Shown piece by piece: positions 32,646-41,452 of a stretch of 64,000 nucleotides of DNA (position 1 is its first letter; each line of letters begins with the position of its first letter). Origin of the DNA: Roseomonas genomospecies 6 (GTDB lineage: Bacteria; Pseudomonadota; Alphaproteobacteria; Azospirillales; Azospirillaceae). A program made the translations under genes and the position numbers. Under the pieces are notes generated by a model. The model saw only the letters and a program-made list of their open reading frames with translations. It searched no databases and was not told the DNA's origin. The stretch covers positions 150,068-214,067 of the forward strand of contig NZ_QOKW01000010.1 in NCBI RefSeq assembly GCF_008365375.1, read 5' to 3'.

Positions 32646-34993
32646 TCGTGCCCTCCCGCCGACGGCTCGCCCCTCCGTTCGCCAAGCCGTTCGCCCGGCC
32701 GTTCGACAGGCAGGGTGAAGCGGAAGAGGCTGCCTTCGCCCTCCGCCGCTTCCACCCGGATGTGGCCGCCGTGATGCTCGACGATCTTCTTGCAGACGGC
32801 CAGCCCCACCCCGGTGCCCTCATACTCCTCGCGGCGGTGCAGGCGCTGGAAGATGCCGAACACGCGCTCCCGATGCTCCGGCGCGATGCCGATGCCGTTG
32901 TCCCGCACGCCGAACACCCAATGCGCCCCGTCGCGCCGGCAGGTGATGCGCACGACGGGGGCCGTGTCCGGCCGGCGGTACTTCACCGCGTTGCCGATCA
33001 GGTTCTGGAACAGCCGCACCAGCTCGTTCTCGTCGCCCGCCACGTTGGGAAGCGCTCCCTCCACGGTGACGGACGCCGACGCCTCGGCCATCGCGGCCTG
33101 AAGGTTCTGCAGCGCCGTGCCCACCACGCCGTCGAGGTCCACCGGGTTGAAGCCACGGGTGCGGCGTCCGACCCGGCTGTATTCCAGCAGGTCCACGATC
33201 AGCCGGTCCATGCGCTGGGCGCCGTCGCGGGCGAAGCGCATGTACTCCTCGGTCTCCGCGTCCAGCGTGCCGGCCAGATCGCTCTGGATCAGCGTCAGGT
33301 AGCTGTTGATGGTGCGCAGCGGCTGACGCAGGTCGTGGGAGGCGACATAGGCGAAGGCCTCCAGCTCCGCGTTGGAGCGTTCCAGCTCCGCCGTCTTGCC
33401 GTGCAGCGCGGCCTCCGCCCGGCGGCGTTCCGTGATGTCGTGGACCAGAGACAGCAGCAGGCGGCGCCCGTTGACCCGCACCGGGCTGCCGTAGATCTCC
33501 ACGTCGCGGACCTCGCCGGACGACAGGCGGTGGCGGCTCAGCGCCGTCAGGCTGCCCTCGTGCCGGACCCAGCCGGTGCCGGACACCAGCCCTTCCGGCG
33601 CGCCCTCCTCCGGCGGAACGCTGATGGCGTCGAGCGGCAACCCGCGCAGCGTCTCCAGCGGGTGGCCGTAATAGGCCGCCGCCGCCGGGTTGGCGTCCTC
33701 GATCACGCCGCTGGCCGGATCGATCAGCAGCTTGACCGCGCGGCTAGCGACGAACATCTGCTCGAACAGGGCGTGGCGCTCCAGCAGGGCCTGCTCGGCG
33801 CGCTTGCGCTCGCTGATGTCGACCATCGCACCGACGATGCCCGCGGGCCGCCCGCCGTTCCGGCAATAGACCGCCTTGGAAACCACCACGTCGCGCAGCG
33901 CGCCGTCGGCGCAGCGCACCTGCGTCTCGAAGGTCTGGGTCCGGCCGGTGGACAGCAGCGCCTCGTTTGCGGCGTGATCCTGGTCGGCCAGTTCCTGCGG
34001 GGCGAGGTCCGACACCATCTTGCCGAACAGCGCCAGCCGGTCCAGCCCCAGCCAATCCTCCAGCGTCGCGTTGGCGTCGGTGTAGAAGCCCGACACGTCC
34101 TGGATGAAGATCGGAACCGGCACCGTGTCCAGCAGGACGCGCTGAAAGGCGATTCTGTCGTTGACCGTCTGTTCGGCGCGGCGGCGAACCGTCACGTCCT
34201 CGACGATCCAGACATAGCCGAGCGCGGGAAGATCCTTGTGAATGCGGCGGCCGATGATGCGGCACCAGATTTCGCACCCGTCGCCGCGGCGCATCGGGAT
34301 CGTGTCGTCGAAGGTTTCGCCCCGCGCCATCACCGGATAGGCCCGGCGCCCGATGTCCTCGAAGACCGCGTCGTCGCCGTAGATGATGCGGACGCTCGCC
34401 CCGGCCATCGCCGCCATGGGCCGCTGCACGATGGAGCCCATGGCCTCGTTGGTGCGCAGGATGCGGCGCTGGCCGTCCACGATGAGGATGCCGACCGGCG
34501 CGTTGGCCAGAATGGCGTCCAGCCGCGCGCGGGAATCGTCCACCTCGGTTACGTCGGCCACGTCGGCGTCCGGCCGGGGCGGCGGGGCCTCGGACGCCAG
34601 ACGCCCTTCGATGAGACGCCCCTCGACGAGCAGACCGGCCCGCCCGCCCTCGTCCCAGCCGGAGCACAGGCAGTCCACCGCCACCGGCCCGCGGCGGGTC
34701 CGGAAGGTCAGCCGTTCCCGCACCGCCTTCCCCCGCGCGAAGGCCGCCCGGTGGAGCGCGAGACGCGCCCGCGCATCCTCCGGCAACGGCTGCCCGTCCG
34801 CCGTCCCGCACAGGTCGCGGGCGCTGCGGTTGGCCCAGCGCAGGCCACCGTCGTCCATCCCGAACAGCCAGACGGGCGAACGCAGCGCGTCCAGCCCCAC
34901 GGGTCCGCCGGATAAACCCCGACCCGCTTTCGCAAGCCGGCCGGTGGACCGGTTCCGATACGATGTCCGGCGTAGAGCCCTCGCCATGTTCAT
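32642..34993 (-). CDS. Multi-PAS sensor histidine kinase
   Basis: 783 residues from ATG 34993 (34987 is an alternative two codons on). No convincing transmembrane segment, so probably cytoplasmic. The N-terminus (about 25-110) is a degenerate PAS (SPVWLFGMDDGGLRWANRSA). Three clearer PAS domains follow, each ending in a PAC-type segment: VWIVEDVTVRRRAEQ, GAMVDISERKRAEQ and LVHDITERRRAEA. HisKA carries the His in YVASHDLRQPLRTINSYL. HATPase_c has LFQNLIGNAVKYRRP, VRDNGIGIAPEH and GTGVGLAVCKKI. The H-box pattern matches that of the next kinase in the operon, suggesting that both feed the same receivers. It is the first gene of the signalling operon. Confidence 0.9.
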   Translation of the reverse strand: MNMARALRRTSYRNRSTGRLAKAGRGLSGGPVGLDALRSPVWLFGMDDGGLRWANRSARDLCGTADGQPLPEDARARLALHRAAFARGKAVRERLTFRTRRGPVAVDCLCSGWDEGGRAGLLVEGRLIEGRLASEAPPPRPDADVADVTEVDDSRARLDAILANAPVGILIVDGQRRILRTNEAMGSIVQRPMAAMAGASVRIIYGDDAVFEDIGRRAYPVMARGETFDDTIPMRRGDGCEIWCRIIGRRIHKDLPALGYVWIVEDVTVRRRAEQTVNDRIAFQRVLLDTVPVPIFIQDVSGFYTDANATLEDWLGLDRLALFGKMVSDLAPQELADQDHAANEALLSTGRTQTFETQVRCADGALRDVVVSKAVYCRNGGRPAGIVGAMVDISERKRAEQALLERHALFEQMFVASRAVKLLIDPASGVIEDANPAAAAYYGHPLETLRGLPLDAISVPPEEGAPEGLVSGTGWVRHEGSLTALSRHRLSSGEVRDVEIYGSPVRVNGRRLLLSLVHDITERRRAEAALHGKTAELERSNAELEAFAYVASHDLRQPLRTINSYLTLIQSDLAGTLDAETEEYMRFARDGAQRMDRLIVDLLEYSRVGRRTRGFNPVDLDGVVGTALQNLQAAMAEASASVTVEGALPNVAGDENELVRLFQNLIGNAVKYRRPDTAPVVRITCRRDGAHWVFGVRDNGIGIAPEHRERVFGIFQRLHRREEYEGTGVGLAVCKKIVEHHGGHIRVEAAEGEGSLFRFTLPVERPGERLGERRGEPSAGGHE

Positions 34994-35299
34994 TGCCGCC
35001 TGGATGTCCGTTGAGCCGGTTGCCGTTGCAACGCATCGACCGGCGGAACGCCGGTAATGCATCGACCGGCGGAACGCCGGACACACGGAAAACCGCAGCC
35101 GCCGCCAGTTGCCGGGCGACACTACATCGCAACCCGCATGGGTCCATCGGCAAATTGTCACACTCTTTTCTTGCGCAACACCCTTCCTGTGCTTGCAAAA
35201 GTATCGAAACGGCAGCGGGAACATTCCTGTCGCCTCCTGCGCATATCCCTTTCCGGAGCGCATCCGCTTCGGACAGAAAGCGTCATCGGGAGGACGGAT
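34994..35299. other. Intergenic region upstream of the signalling operon
   Basis: 306 bases between the PAS kinase start (minus) and the end of the LysR gene (minus). It contains the tandem repeat described separately and, at about 35145-35235, a lower-GC segment that is the likely promoter zone for the kinase operon. No gene is supported, though the kinase reading frame stays open upstream as far as 35263. Confidence 0.5.
35033..35080. repeat. Perfect 22-base direct repeat with internal hairpins
   Basis: Two identical 22-base units at 35033-35054 and 35059-35080, separated by TAAT. Each runs from GCATCGAC into CCGGCG-GAA-CGCCGG, which can fold as a 6-base stem with a 3-base loop. It lies 40-90 bases upstream of the PAS kinase start, in the probable 5' untranslated region of that operon. 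Confidence 0.85.
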
Positions 35300-36319
35300 T
35301 CAGTCGTCGCCGAACTGGGTCGCGATCCAGGCGTCCACCGCCGCCTGATCGAAGCGGCGGTCGAGCGGGATGGCGGCAACGGCGGCGCGGCAATGCTCGA
35401 TGAAGGCGCGCTCCGCCCGGTTCATCTTGGAAGCGGGATTCCACAGCAGATGGATGTCCACCGGGGCCACCCCCTCCTCCGGCGGCAAGGGCCAGAGCAG
35501 ACCGTCGCGAACGTCCCGTTCCGCGACATGCCGGGGCAGCGGCCCGATTCCCAGCCCCACGGAGATCATCCGGCGCACCTCGTCCAGATTGACCGAGGCG
35601 CCGACGATCCGGCTCTCGATTCCCTCCTGCGCGCGGAAGACGGCCAGCGGCGACAGCACCCCGCCGATCTGGTCGGAGGTGAAGGAGACGAAACCCTCGC
35701 TGCGCAGGTCGCTCAGCGTCAGGCCGGTGCGTCCGAACAGCGGATGGCGCGGCCCGCAGTACAGGCCGTAGATCTGGCGGGCGAACAGCGCGTGCTCGAC
35801 CAGCGGCGGCGGCTCCCGCATCAGGCAGAGGCCGAGCGAACCGGTCTTCTGCTGGATCGCCATGTGGACGTCGGCGCTGGCCATCACGTCCAGCCGGAAG
35901 GTCACCTGCGGGTGGGTGGCGTGGAACCGCTCCAGAAGGGCGTCGAACAGGAGCGACTGGATTCGGCTGGCCAGCAGGATTCGGATGTGGCCGGAAATCT
36001 CCTCGCGGATGTCGCGCATCAGGACGGCGAAGCGGGAGATGTTGCCGTAGATCTCCAGCACCTCGGCATAGATGATCGCGCCCGCCTCGGTCACCCGGAA
36101 GCGGCCCTGACCGCGCTCGATCAGGCAGCGGCCCATCTGGTCCTCCAGCCGCTTCAGCGCCTGGGACACCGCCGGCTGGGTCAGGCCGAGGCGCTGCGCC
36201 GCGCGGGTCAAGCCCTGCTCCTGCACGATCACCATGAAGGTGCGCAGCAGGTTCCAGTCCAACTGGTGGCCGAGCCGCTCCAGATCGCGCGCCGTCATCG
36301 GGGGAAAACCCATCGCCAT
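35300..36319 (-). CDS. LysR-family transcriptional regulator
   Basis: 339 residues (start 36319; an ATG two codons later at 36313 has better spacing to AGGA). The N-terminal winged HTH is LDWNLLRTFMVIVQEQGLTR followed by AAQRLGLTQPAVSQALKRLE. The C-terminal effector domain begins at about residue 110 (ISGHIRILLASRIQSLLFDAL). The helix-turn-helix is displaced by about 18 residues relative to typical family members. It is divergent from the M20 deacylase gene at 36535 across a 215-base region, the classical arrangement for a LysR regulator controlling the adjacent catabolic and transport genes (36535-50313). The inducer is unknown and is probably a pathway substrate or intermediate. Confidence 0.9.
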   Translation of the reverse strand: MAMGFPPMTARDLERLGHQLDWNLLRTFMVIVQEQGLTRAAQRLGLTQPAVSQALKRLEDQMGRCLIERGQGRFRVTEAGAIIYAEVLEIYGNISRFAVLMRDIREEISGHIRILLASRIQSLLFDALLERFHATHPQVTFRLDVMASADVHMAIQQKTGSLGLCLMREPPPLVEHALFARQIYGLYCGPRHPLFGRTGLTLSDLRSEGFVSFTSDQIGGVLSPLAVFRAQEGIESRIVGASVNLDEVRRMISVGLGIGPLPRHVAERDVRDGLLWPLPPEEGVAPVDIHLLWNPASKMNRAERAFIEHCRAAVAAIPLDRRFDQAAVDAWIATQFGDD

Positions 36320-36534
36320 AAATCCTGCTTATGTCGGCAATGAGGATTATCGATTTGGCGGGGAATGAGAAGCTGAATTGTAATACGCCGGTAGTCAGCG
36401 GTCGATCCCCGGTGAGGCCCGCAAGGGAAAAACCGGGGTCATAGTCCGAAAGTCGAAATCGCCACGGTGTCTTTCCGGAGATTTGCGGACACACACGGAC
36501 GACTGCGCGGCGAAGTGGTAAGAACGGAGTCGTC

Positions 36535-37845
36535 ATGCCCGCATCCCACGAGGGTGAGCGGAGCATTGCAGCCGTGGACCGGGACGCGATCCTGGACGCG
36601 GTGGCGGTGCTGCGCGAGGATGGAGTGCGCCTGCTGTCCGATCTGGTCCGGAGCCCCAGCCTGCTGGGGCAGGAAGGCCCGGCGCAGGATCTGATGGAAC
36701 GGATCTTCCGGGACATGGGCCTGGAGGTGGATCGCTTCGCCATCGACGAGGAGGCGCTGAAGGCCCAGCCCGGCTGGTCGCCCTCGCTGATCTCCTACGA
36801 GGGGCGCGAGAACGTCGTCGGCGTCCACAGGCCCCGGCGGGCGACCGGCAAGTCGCTGATCCTGAACGGTCACATCGACGTGGTGCCGACCGGGCCGGAA
36901 GAGCTGTGGTCCGCCCCGCCCTTCGAGCCGGTGGTCCGCGACGGCCGCCTCTACGGGCGCGGCGCCGGCGACATGAAGGCGGGCATCGCCGCCTACGTCA
37001 TGGCCTTCAAGGCGCTGCGGAGCCTGGGCGTCCAGCCTGCCGCCCCGGTCTATCTCCAGTCCGTGGTCGAGGAGGAATGCACCGGCAACGGCGCGCTCGC
37101 CTGCGTCGCCCGCGGCTACAAGGCCGACGCCGCGGTGATCCCGGAACCCTTCAACCACACGCTTCAGATCGCCCAGATCGGCGTGATCCGCTGCGAACTG
37201 GAGGTGACGGGCCGCCCCGCCCATGTGCTGGACACCGGGGCCGGGCTGAACGCCATCGAGGCGGCCTTCCGCCTGCTGAAGCATCTTAAGGCGCTGGAAT
37301 CGGCCTGGAACCATCCCGACGGGCGCCATCCGGCCTACGCGCACCACCATCACCCCTACAATCTGAACGTCGGGCACATCGACGGCGGCGAATGGGCGTC
37401 CTCGGTCCCCACCCGCTGCCGGATGGAGCTGCGCTTCGGCTTCCCGCCGGGCCGGGCCGCCGCCGAGGTCAGCGCGGAGATCGAGCGCGCGGTGGCCGAG
37501 GCCTGCCGCACCGACTCCGACCTCAAGGGGATCGACGCCCGCGTCATCTTCCGCGGGTTCCAGGCGGAAGGCTGCACGCTGGACCCCGACCACCCGATGC
37601 TGGAGGCGCTGGACGCCGCGCACCGGTCGATCTTCGGGACTCCGGCGCCGAAGCTGGCCCAGACCTGCACCACCGACGTCCGCAATTTCCTGCTCTACGG
37701 CGACACGCCGGCCACCTGCTACGGCCCGGAGGCGGAGCGCATCCACGGGATCGACGAGTCCGTCTCGCTCGACAGCATGGCGAAGGTGACCGCCGTGCTC
37801 GCCCTGTTCATGGCCGACTGGTGCGGCCTGGAATCCATTGCGTGA
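36535..37845 (+). CDS. M20-family metallopeptidase / amino-acid deacylase (ArgE/DapE type)
   Basis: 436 residues, start at 36535 with GGAG upstream. Metal-site motifs of family M20: NGHIDVVPTG (His113, Asp115), GRGAGDMKAG (bridging Asp146) and SVVEEECTGNG (catalytic Glu and ligand Glu, residues 179-181), plus QTCTTDVRNFL in the dimerisation/C-terminal half. Relatives remove acetyl, formyl or succinyl groups from amino acids (acetylornithine deacetylase, succinyl-DAP desuccinylase). The N-terminal part (QPGWSPSLISYEGRENVVG) matches the subgroup often annotated acetylornithine deacetylase. It is adjacent to a LysR regulator and a peptide-type importer, so it probably acts on an imported N-acylated compound rather than in arginine synthesis. 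Confidence 0.87.
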   Translation: MPASHEGERSIAAVDRDAILDAVAVLREDGVRLLSDLVRSPSLLGQEGPAQDLMERIFRDMGLEVDRFAIDEEALKAQPGWSPSLISYEGRENVVGVHRPRRATGKSLILNGHIDVVPTGPEELWSAPPFEPVVRDGRLYGRGAGDMKAGIAAYVMAFKALRSLGVQPAAPVYLQSVVEEECTGNGALACVARGYKADAAVIPEPFNHTLQIAQIGVIRCELEVTGRPAHVLDTGAGLNAIEAAFRLLKHLKALESAWNHPDGRHPAYAHHHHPYNLNVGHIDGGEWASSVPTRCRMELRFGFPPGRAAAEVSAEIERAVAEACRTDSDLKGIDARVIFRGFQAEGCTLDPDHPMLEALDAAHRSIFGTPAPKLAQTCTTDVRNFLLYGDTPATCYGPEAERIHGIDESVSLDSMAKVTAVLALFMADWCGLESIA

Positions 37846-37874
37846 AGTGAATCAACAATAAGGGGGCTTCAGAC

Positions 37875-39485
37875 ATGAGCAATCGTTTGCGTCACTTTCG
37901 ACAAACCCTGACCGCCGCGGCGTTGGCCGCCGCGCTTGCGGCACCGGTGGCGCTGTCCGCGCCCGGCGTCGCCGTCGCGCAGGAGCGCGGCGGCACGATG
38001 AACATCATCGTCCAGCCGGAACCGCCGATCCTCGTGCTGGGCCTCAACCAGCAGGCGCCGACGCAGACGGTCGCCGGCAAGATCTACCAGGGCCTTCTGA
38101 CCTTCAGCTTCGATCTGAAGCCGCAGCCGGAACTGGCGGAGAGCTGGGACGTGTCCCCGGATGGCAAGGTCTACACCTTCAAGCTGGTGAAGAACGCCAA
38201 GTGGCACGACGGCAAGCCCTTCACCGCCCATGACGTGGTGTTCTCCACCTCCAAGTTCCTGATGGAGGTGCACCCGCGCGCCCGCGCCACCTTCTCCAAG
38301 TGCGAGAAGATCGAGGCGCTGGACGACCACACGGTCCGCTTCACGCTGAAGGAGCCGTTCGGCCCGTTCCTCCAGTCCTTCGAAGTGTCTTCGGCCCCGA
38401 TGATCCCGAAGCACATCTATGAAGGCACCGATTTCAAGACCGCCCCGGCCAACGCCACCCCCATCGGCACCGGCCCCTTCAAGTTCAAGGAATGGGTCAA
38501 GGGCTCCTACATTCATCTCGTCCGCTTCGACGAGTACTGGAAGCCCGGCAAGCCGTATCTGGACGACATCTATTTCCGCGTGATCCCCGACGCCGCCTCG
38601 CGCGCCGTCGCCGTGGAGCAGGGCACCGTCCAGCAGACCCAGTTCAATGACATCGAGACCTTCGACGTCCCGCGCCTGAAGGGCCTGCCCAACGTCGAGA
38701 TGACGACCAAGGGCTACGAATTCTTCGCGCCGCTGTCCTGGATCGAGATCAACACCCGCAACAAGCCGCTGGACGACAAGCGCTTCCGGCAGGCGATGAT
38801 GCACGCCATCGACCGCAAGTTCATCCGCGACAAGATCTGGTTCGGCCTGGGCCGTCCGGCCACCGGCCCGGTGAACTCGGTCACCCGCTTCCACGAGCCG
38901 GACGTCCGCAAGTACGACTACGACCCGAAGAAGGCCGAGGCTCTGCTCGAGGAGGCCGGCTACAAGAAGGGCGCCGACGGCACGCGCGCCAAGGTCCGTC
39001 TGCTCGTGATGCCCTACGGCGAAACCTGGACCCGTCTGGGTGAATATGTGAAGCAGGCGATGAAGCGCGTCGGCGTCGACGTGACGCTGGAGACCACCGA
39101 CGCCGCCGGCTGGGTCAACCGCGTGTCCAACTGGGACTACGACCTGAGCTTCAACTTCGTCTACCAGTACGGCGACCCGGCGCTGGGCGTGTCGCGTACC
39201 TACGTGTCGGAAAACATCCGCAAGGGCGTGATGTTCTCCAACACCATGGGCTACGCCAACCCCGAGGTCGACAAGCTGTTCGCCCAGGCCGCCCAGACCA
39301 ACAACGACGAGGAGCGCCGGCAGCTCTACTCCGCCGCCCAGAAGATCCTGGTCGAGGACGTCCCGGTCGCCTGGCTCCTGGAGATGGAGTTCCCGACCTT
39401 CCTCGACAAGCGCTTCAAGAACGCCATCACGACCGCCATCGGCGTGAACGAGAGCTACGACAGCGTCTACATGGTCAAGAAGTAA
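37875..39485 (+). CDS. ABC transporter substrate-binding protein, family 5 (peptide/nickel type)
   Basis: 536 residues, start at 37875 behind AAGGGGG. Signal peptide MSNRLRHFRQTLTAAALAAA up to the AVAQ cleavage region. The SBP_bac_5 fold is shown by LAESWDVSPDGKVYTFKLVKNAKWHDGKPFTA-type sequence (about 90-120), the KPLDDKRFRQAMMHAIDR block and the VDKLFAQAAQTNNDEERRQLY C-terminal helix. It captures peptides, opines or other amide compounds in the periplasm for the permeases encoded at 39603-41452. The specificity is not visible; the context of deacylases suggests a modified amino acid or small amide. Confidence 0.92.
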   Translation: MSNRLRHFRQTLTAAALAAALAAPVALSAPGVAVAQERGGTMNIIVQPEPPILVLGLNQQAPTQTVAGKIYQGLLTFSFDLKPQPELAESWDVSPDGKVYTFKLVKNAKWHDGKPFTAHDVVFSTSKFLMEVHPRARATFSKCEKIEALDDHTVRFTLKEPFGPFLQSFEVSSAPMIPKHIYEGTDFKTAPANATPIGTGPFKFKEWVKGSYIHLVRFDEYWKPGKPYLDDIYFRVIPDAASRAVAVEQGTVQQTQFNDIETFDVPRLKGLPNVEMTTKGYEFFAPLSWIEINTRNKPLDDKRFRQAMMHAIDRKFIRDKIWFGLGRPATGPVNSVTRFHEPDVRKYDYDPKKAEALLEEAGYKKGADGTRAKVRLLVMPYGETWTRLGEYVKQAMKRVGVDVTLETTDAAGWVNRVSNWDYDLSFNFVYQYGDPALGVSRTYVSENIRKGVMFSNTMGYANPEVDKLFAQAAQTNNDEERRQLYSAAQKILVEDVPVAWLLEMEFPTFLDKRFKNAITTAIGVNESYDSVYMVKK

Positions 39486-39500
39486 GAAAAGGGAGCGGTT

Positions 39501-39579
39501 GCCCCCACCCTTCCCACGGCTCGCGCCGCGGGCCCCTTCCCTCCCCCGCTCTCGCAGGGGAGGGTTAAGGGAGGGGGCA
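39501..39579. repeat. Nested GC-rich inverted repeat between SBP and permease genes
   Basis: An inner stem CCCTCCCC (39539-39546) / GGGGAGGG (39557-39564), and an outer arm starting GCCCCCACCCTTCCC (39501) that pairs imperfectly with TTAAGGGAGGGGGC (39566-39579). It resembles the REP-like units elsewhere in this region. Its position after an abundant periplasmic protein gene would suit transcript stabilisation or attenuation, giving more binding protein than permease. Confidence 0.6.
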
Positions 39580-39602
39580 AAACGCATCCCGGGAGTGACA
39601 AC

Positions 39603-40583
39603 ATGCCCCGCATCGCCCTATTCATCTCACAGAGGCTGGTGAAGGCGGTCTTCGTCGTTCTGGCGATCGCCGTGTTCAACTTCTTCCTGGTCCACGCAGC
39701 ACCCGGCGACCCCGCCGCGGTGATGGCGGGCGAGGCCGGGGCCGCCGATGCCCAGTTCGTCGAGCAGCTCCGCCAGCAGTTCGGCCTCGACCGGCCCCTG
39801 TACGAGCAGCTCGGCACCTATATGGCCAAGGTCGTGCAGGCCGACCTCGGCTATTCCTACCGCCAGCAGCGCCCCGTCTTCGACCTGCTGATGGACCGCC
39901 TGCCCGTCACCCTGTCGCTGACGCTGACCGCCTTCGTCCTGGCCCTGCTGGGCGGCGTGGCGCTGGGCACGCTGGCGGCGATGCGCGCCGGCACCTGGTC
40001 GGACACCGCCATCACCGTGGTGGGCCTGACCGCCTACGCGACGCCGATCTTCTGGATCGGGCTGATGCTGATCCTTCTCTTCTCGGTCAATCTCGGCTGG
40101 CTGCCCGCCTTCGGCACCGAGACCATCGGCGCCGGCTACACCGGCTGGGACGCCTTCGTCGACAAGGCCAAGCACCTCGTGCTGCCGGTGACCACGCTCG
40201 GCCTCTTCTACATGGCCGTCTACACCCGGCTGACCCGCGCCTCGATCCTGGAGGTGCGCGACATGGATTTCGTCAAGACGGCGCGGGCCAAGGGCCTGCC
40301 GGAATGGCGCATCGTGTCGGTCCACATCCTGCGCAACGCCATCCTGCCCGTCATCACGGTGGCGGGGTTCCAGGCGGGGCACCTGATCGGCGGCTCCATC
40401 CTAATCGAGACCGTCTTCGCGCTCCCCGGCATCGGGCGCCTCGCCTTCGAGGCCGTGTTGCAGCGCGACTATCAGGTCCTTCTCGGCATCTTCCTTCTGA
40501 CCTCGGTGGTGGTGGTGATCTTCAACCTGCTGACCGACCTGATCTATTCCCTCGTCGATCCGCGCATCGAGGTGGCGCCATGA
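39603..40583 (+). CDS. ABC transporter permease (DppB/OppB type)
   Basis: 326 residues with six hydrophobic segments. A typical N-terminal helix is FISQRLVKAVFVVLAIAVFNFFLVHAAPGDPA, followed by GLDRPLYEQLGTYMAKVVQADLGYS. The EAA loop reads MDFVKTARAKGLPEWRIVSV, which contacts the ATPase. It forms the inner-membrane channel with the permease encoded immediately downstream (ATGA overlap, 40580-40583). Confidence 0.93.
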   Translation: MPRIALFISQRLVKAVFVVLAIAVFNFFLVHAAPGDPAAVMAGEAGAADAQFVEQLRQQFGLDRPLYEQLGTYMAKVVQADLGYSYRQQRPVFDLLMDRLPVTLSLTLTAFVLALLGGVALGTLAAMRAGTWSDTAITVVGLTAYATPIFWIGLMLILLFSVNLGWLPAFGTETIGAGYTGWDAFVDKAKHLVLPVTTLGLFYMAVYTRLTRASILEVRDMDFVKTARAKGLPEWRIVSVHILRNAILPVITVAGFQAGHLIGGSILIETVFALPGIGRLAFEAVLQRDYQVLLGIFLLTSVVVVIFNLLTDLIYSLVDPRIEVAP

Positions 40584-41452
40584 CCGCCGCGGCCATCACC
40601 CCCGCCCGCAAGGGGTCCGGCTTCTGGAGCGCCTTCGCGCGCAACAAGGGCGCGGTGATCGGGCTGGTCTTCCTGGCCCTGATCGTCCTGATGGCGGTCT
40701 TCGCCAACGTGCTCTACCCGGACAGCCCGTGGGACATGACCGCGATGCCCTTCCAGCCGCCGCTGTCGGAGGACGCGCTGCTCGGCTCCGACACGCTGGG
40801 CCGCGACATCGCGGCGGGCATCGCCCACGGCGCGCGGGTGTCGCTGCTGATCGGGCTGACCTCCACCGCCGTCGCCGTGCTGATCGGCGTGTTCCTGGGG
40901 GCCGTCTCCGGCTTCTACGGCGGGCGCGTGGACGATCTGGTCATGCGCTTCACCGAGCTGTTCCAGACCATCCCGAACTTCGTCCTGGCCGTGGTGCTGG
41001 TGGCGATCTTCACCCCCTCGCTGACCTCCATCGTGCTGGCCATCGCCATCGTCTCCTGGCCGCCGCTGGCGCGGCTGGCGCGCGGCGAGTTCATGAGCCT
41101 GCGGAGCCGCGAGTTCGTGCACGCCGCGGTGACCACCGGCCAGTCGAACCTGACGATCATCTGGCGCCAGATCCTGCCGAACAGCCTGTCGCCGATCATC
41201 GTGTCGGCCTCGCTGATGGTGGCGACGGCGATCCTGCTGGAAAGCTCCCTCTCCTTCCTCGGGCTCGGCGATCCGAACCTGATGAGCTGGGGCTACATGG
41301 TGGGTGCGGCCCGCACGGTGATCCGTCAGGCCTGGTGGATGAGCTTCTTCCCCGGCATCGCGATCCTTCTGACCGTGCTTGCCCTCAACCTCGTGGGTGA
41401 GGGGCTGAACGACGCGCTGAATCCCAAGCTGGCGCGAAAGGGCCGTTCCTGA
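40580..41452 (+). CDS. ABC transporter permease (DppC/OppC type)
   Basis: 290 residues with an N-terminal OppC-type segment (GSGFWSAFARNKGAVIGLVFL) and six hydrophobic helices. LLGSDTLGRDIAAGIAHGARVSL is the conserved DppC signature and the EAA-like loop is SREFVHAAVTTGQSNLTIIW. It pairs with the DppB-type permease. It overlaps that gene by ATGA and the downstream ATPase by TGATG, so the three are translationally coupled. Confidence 0.93.
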   Translation: MTAAAITPARKGSGFWSAFARNKGAVIGLVFLALIVLMAVFANVLYPDSPWDMTAMPFQPPLSEDALLGSDTLGRDIAAGIAHGARVSLLIGLTSTAVAVLIGVFLGAVSGFYGGRVDDLVMRFTELFQTIPNFVLAVVLVAIFTPSLTSIVLAIAIVSWPPLARLARGEFMSLRSREFVHAAVTTGQSNLTIIWRQILPNSLSPIIVSASLMVATAILLESSLSFLGLGDPNLMSWGYMVGAARTVIRQAWWMSFFPGIAILLTVLALNLVGEGLNDALNPKLARKGRS

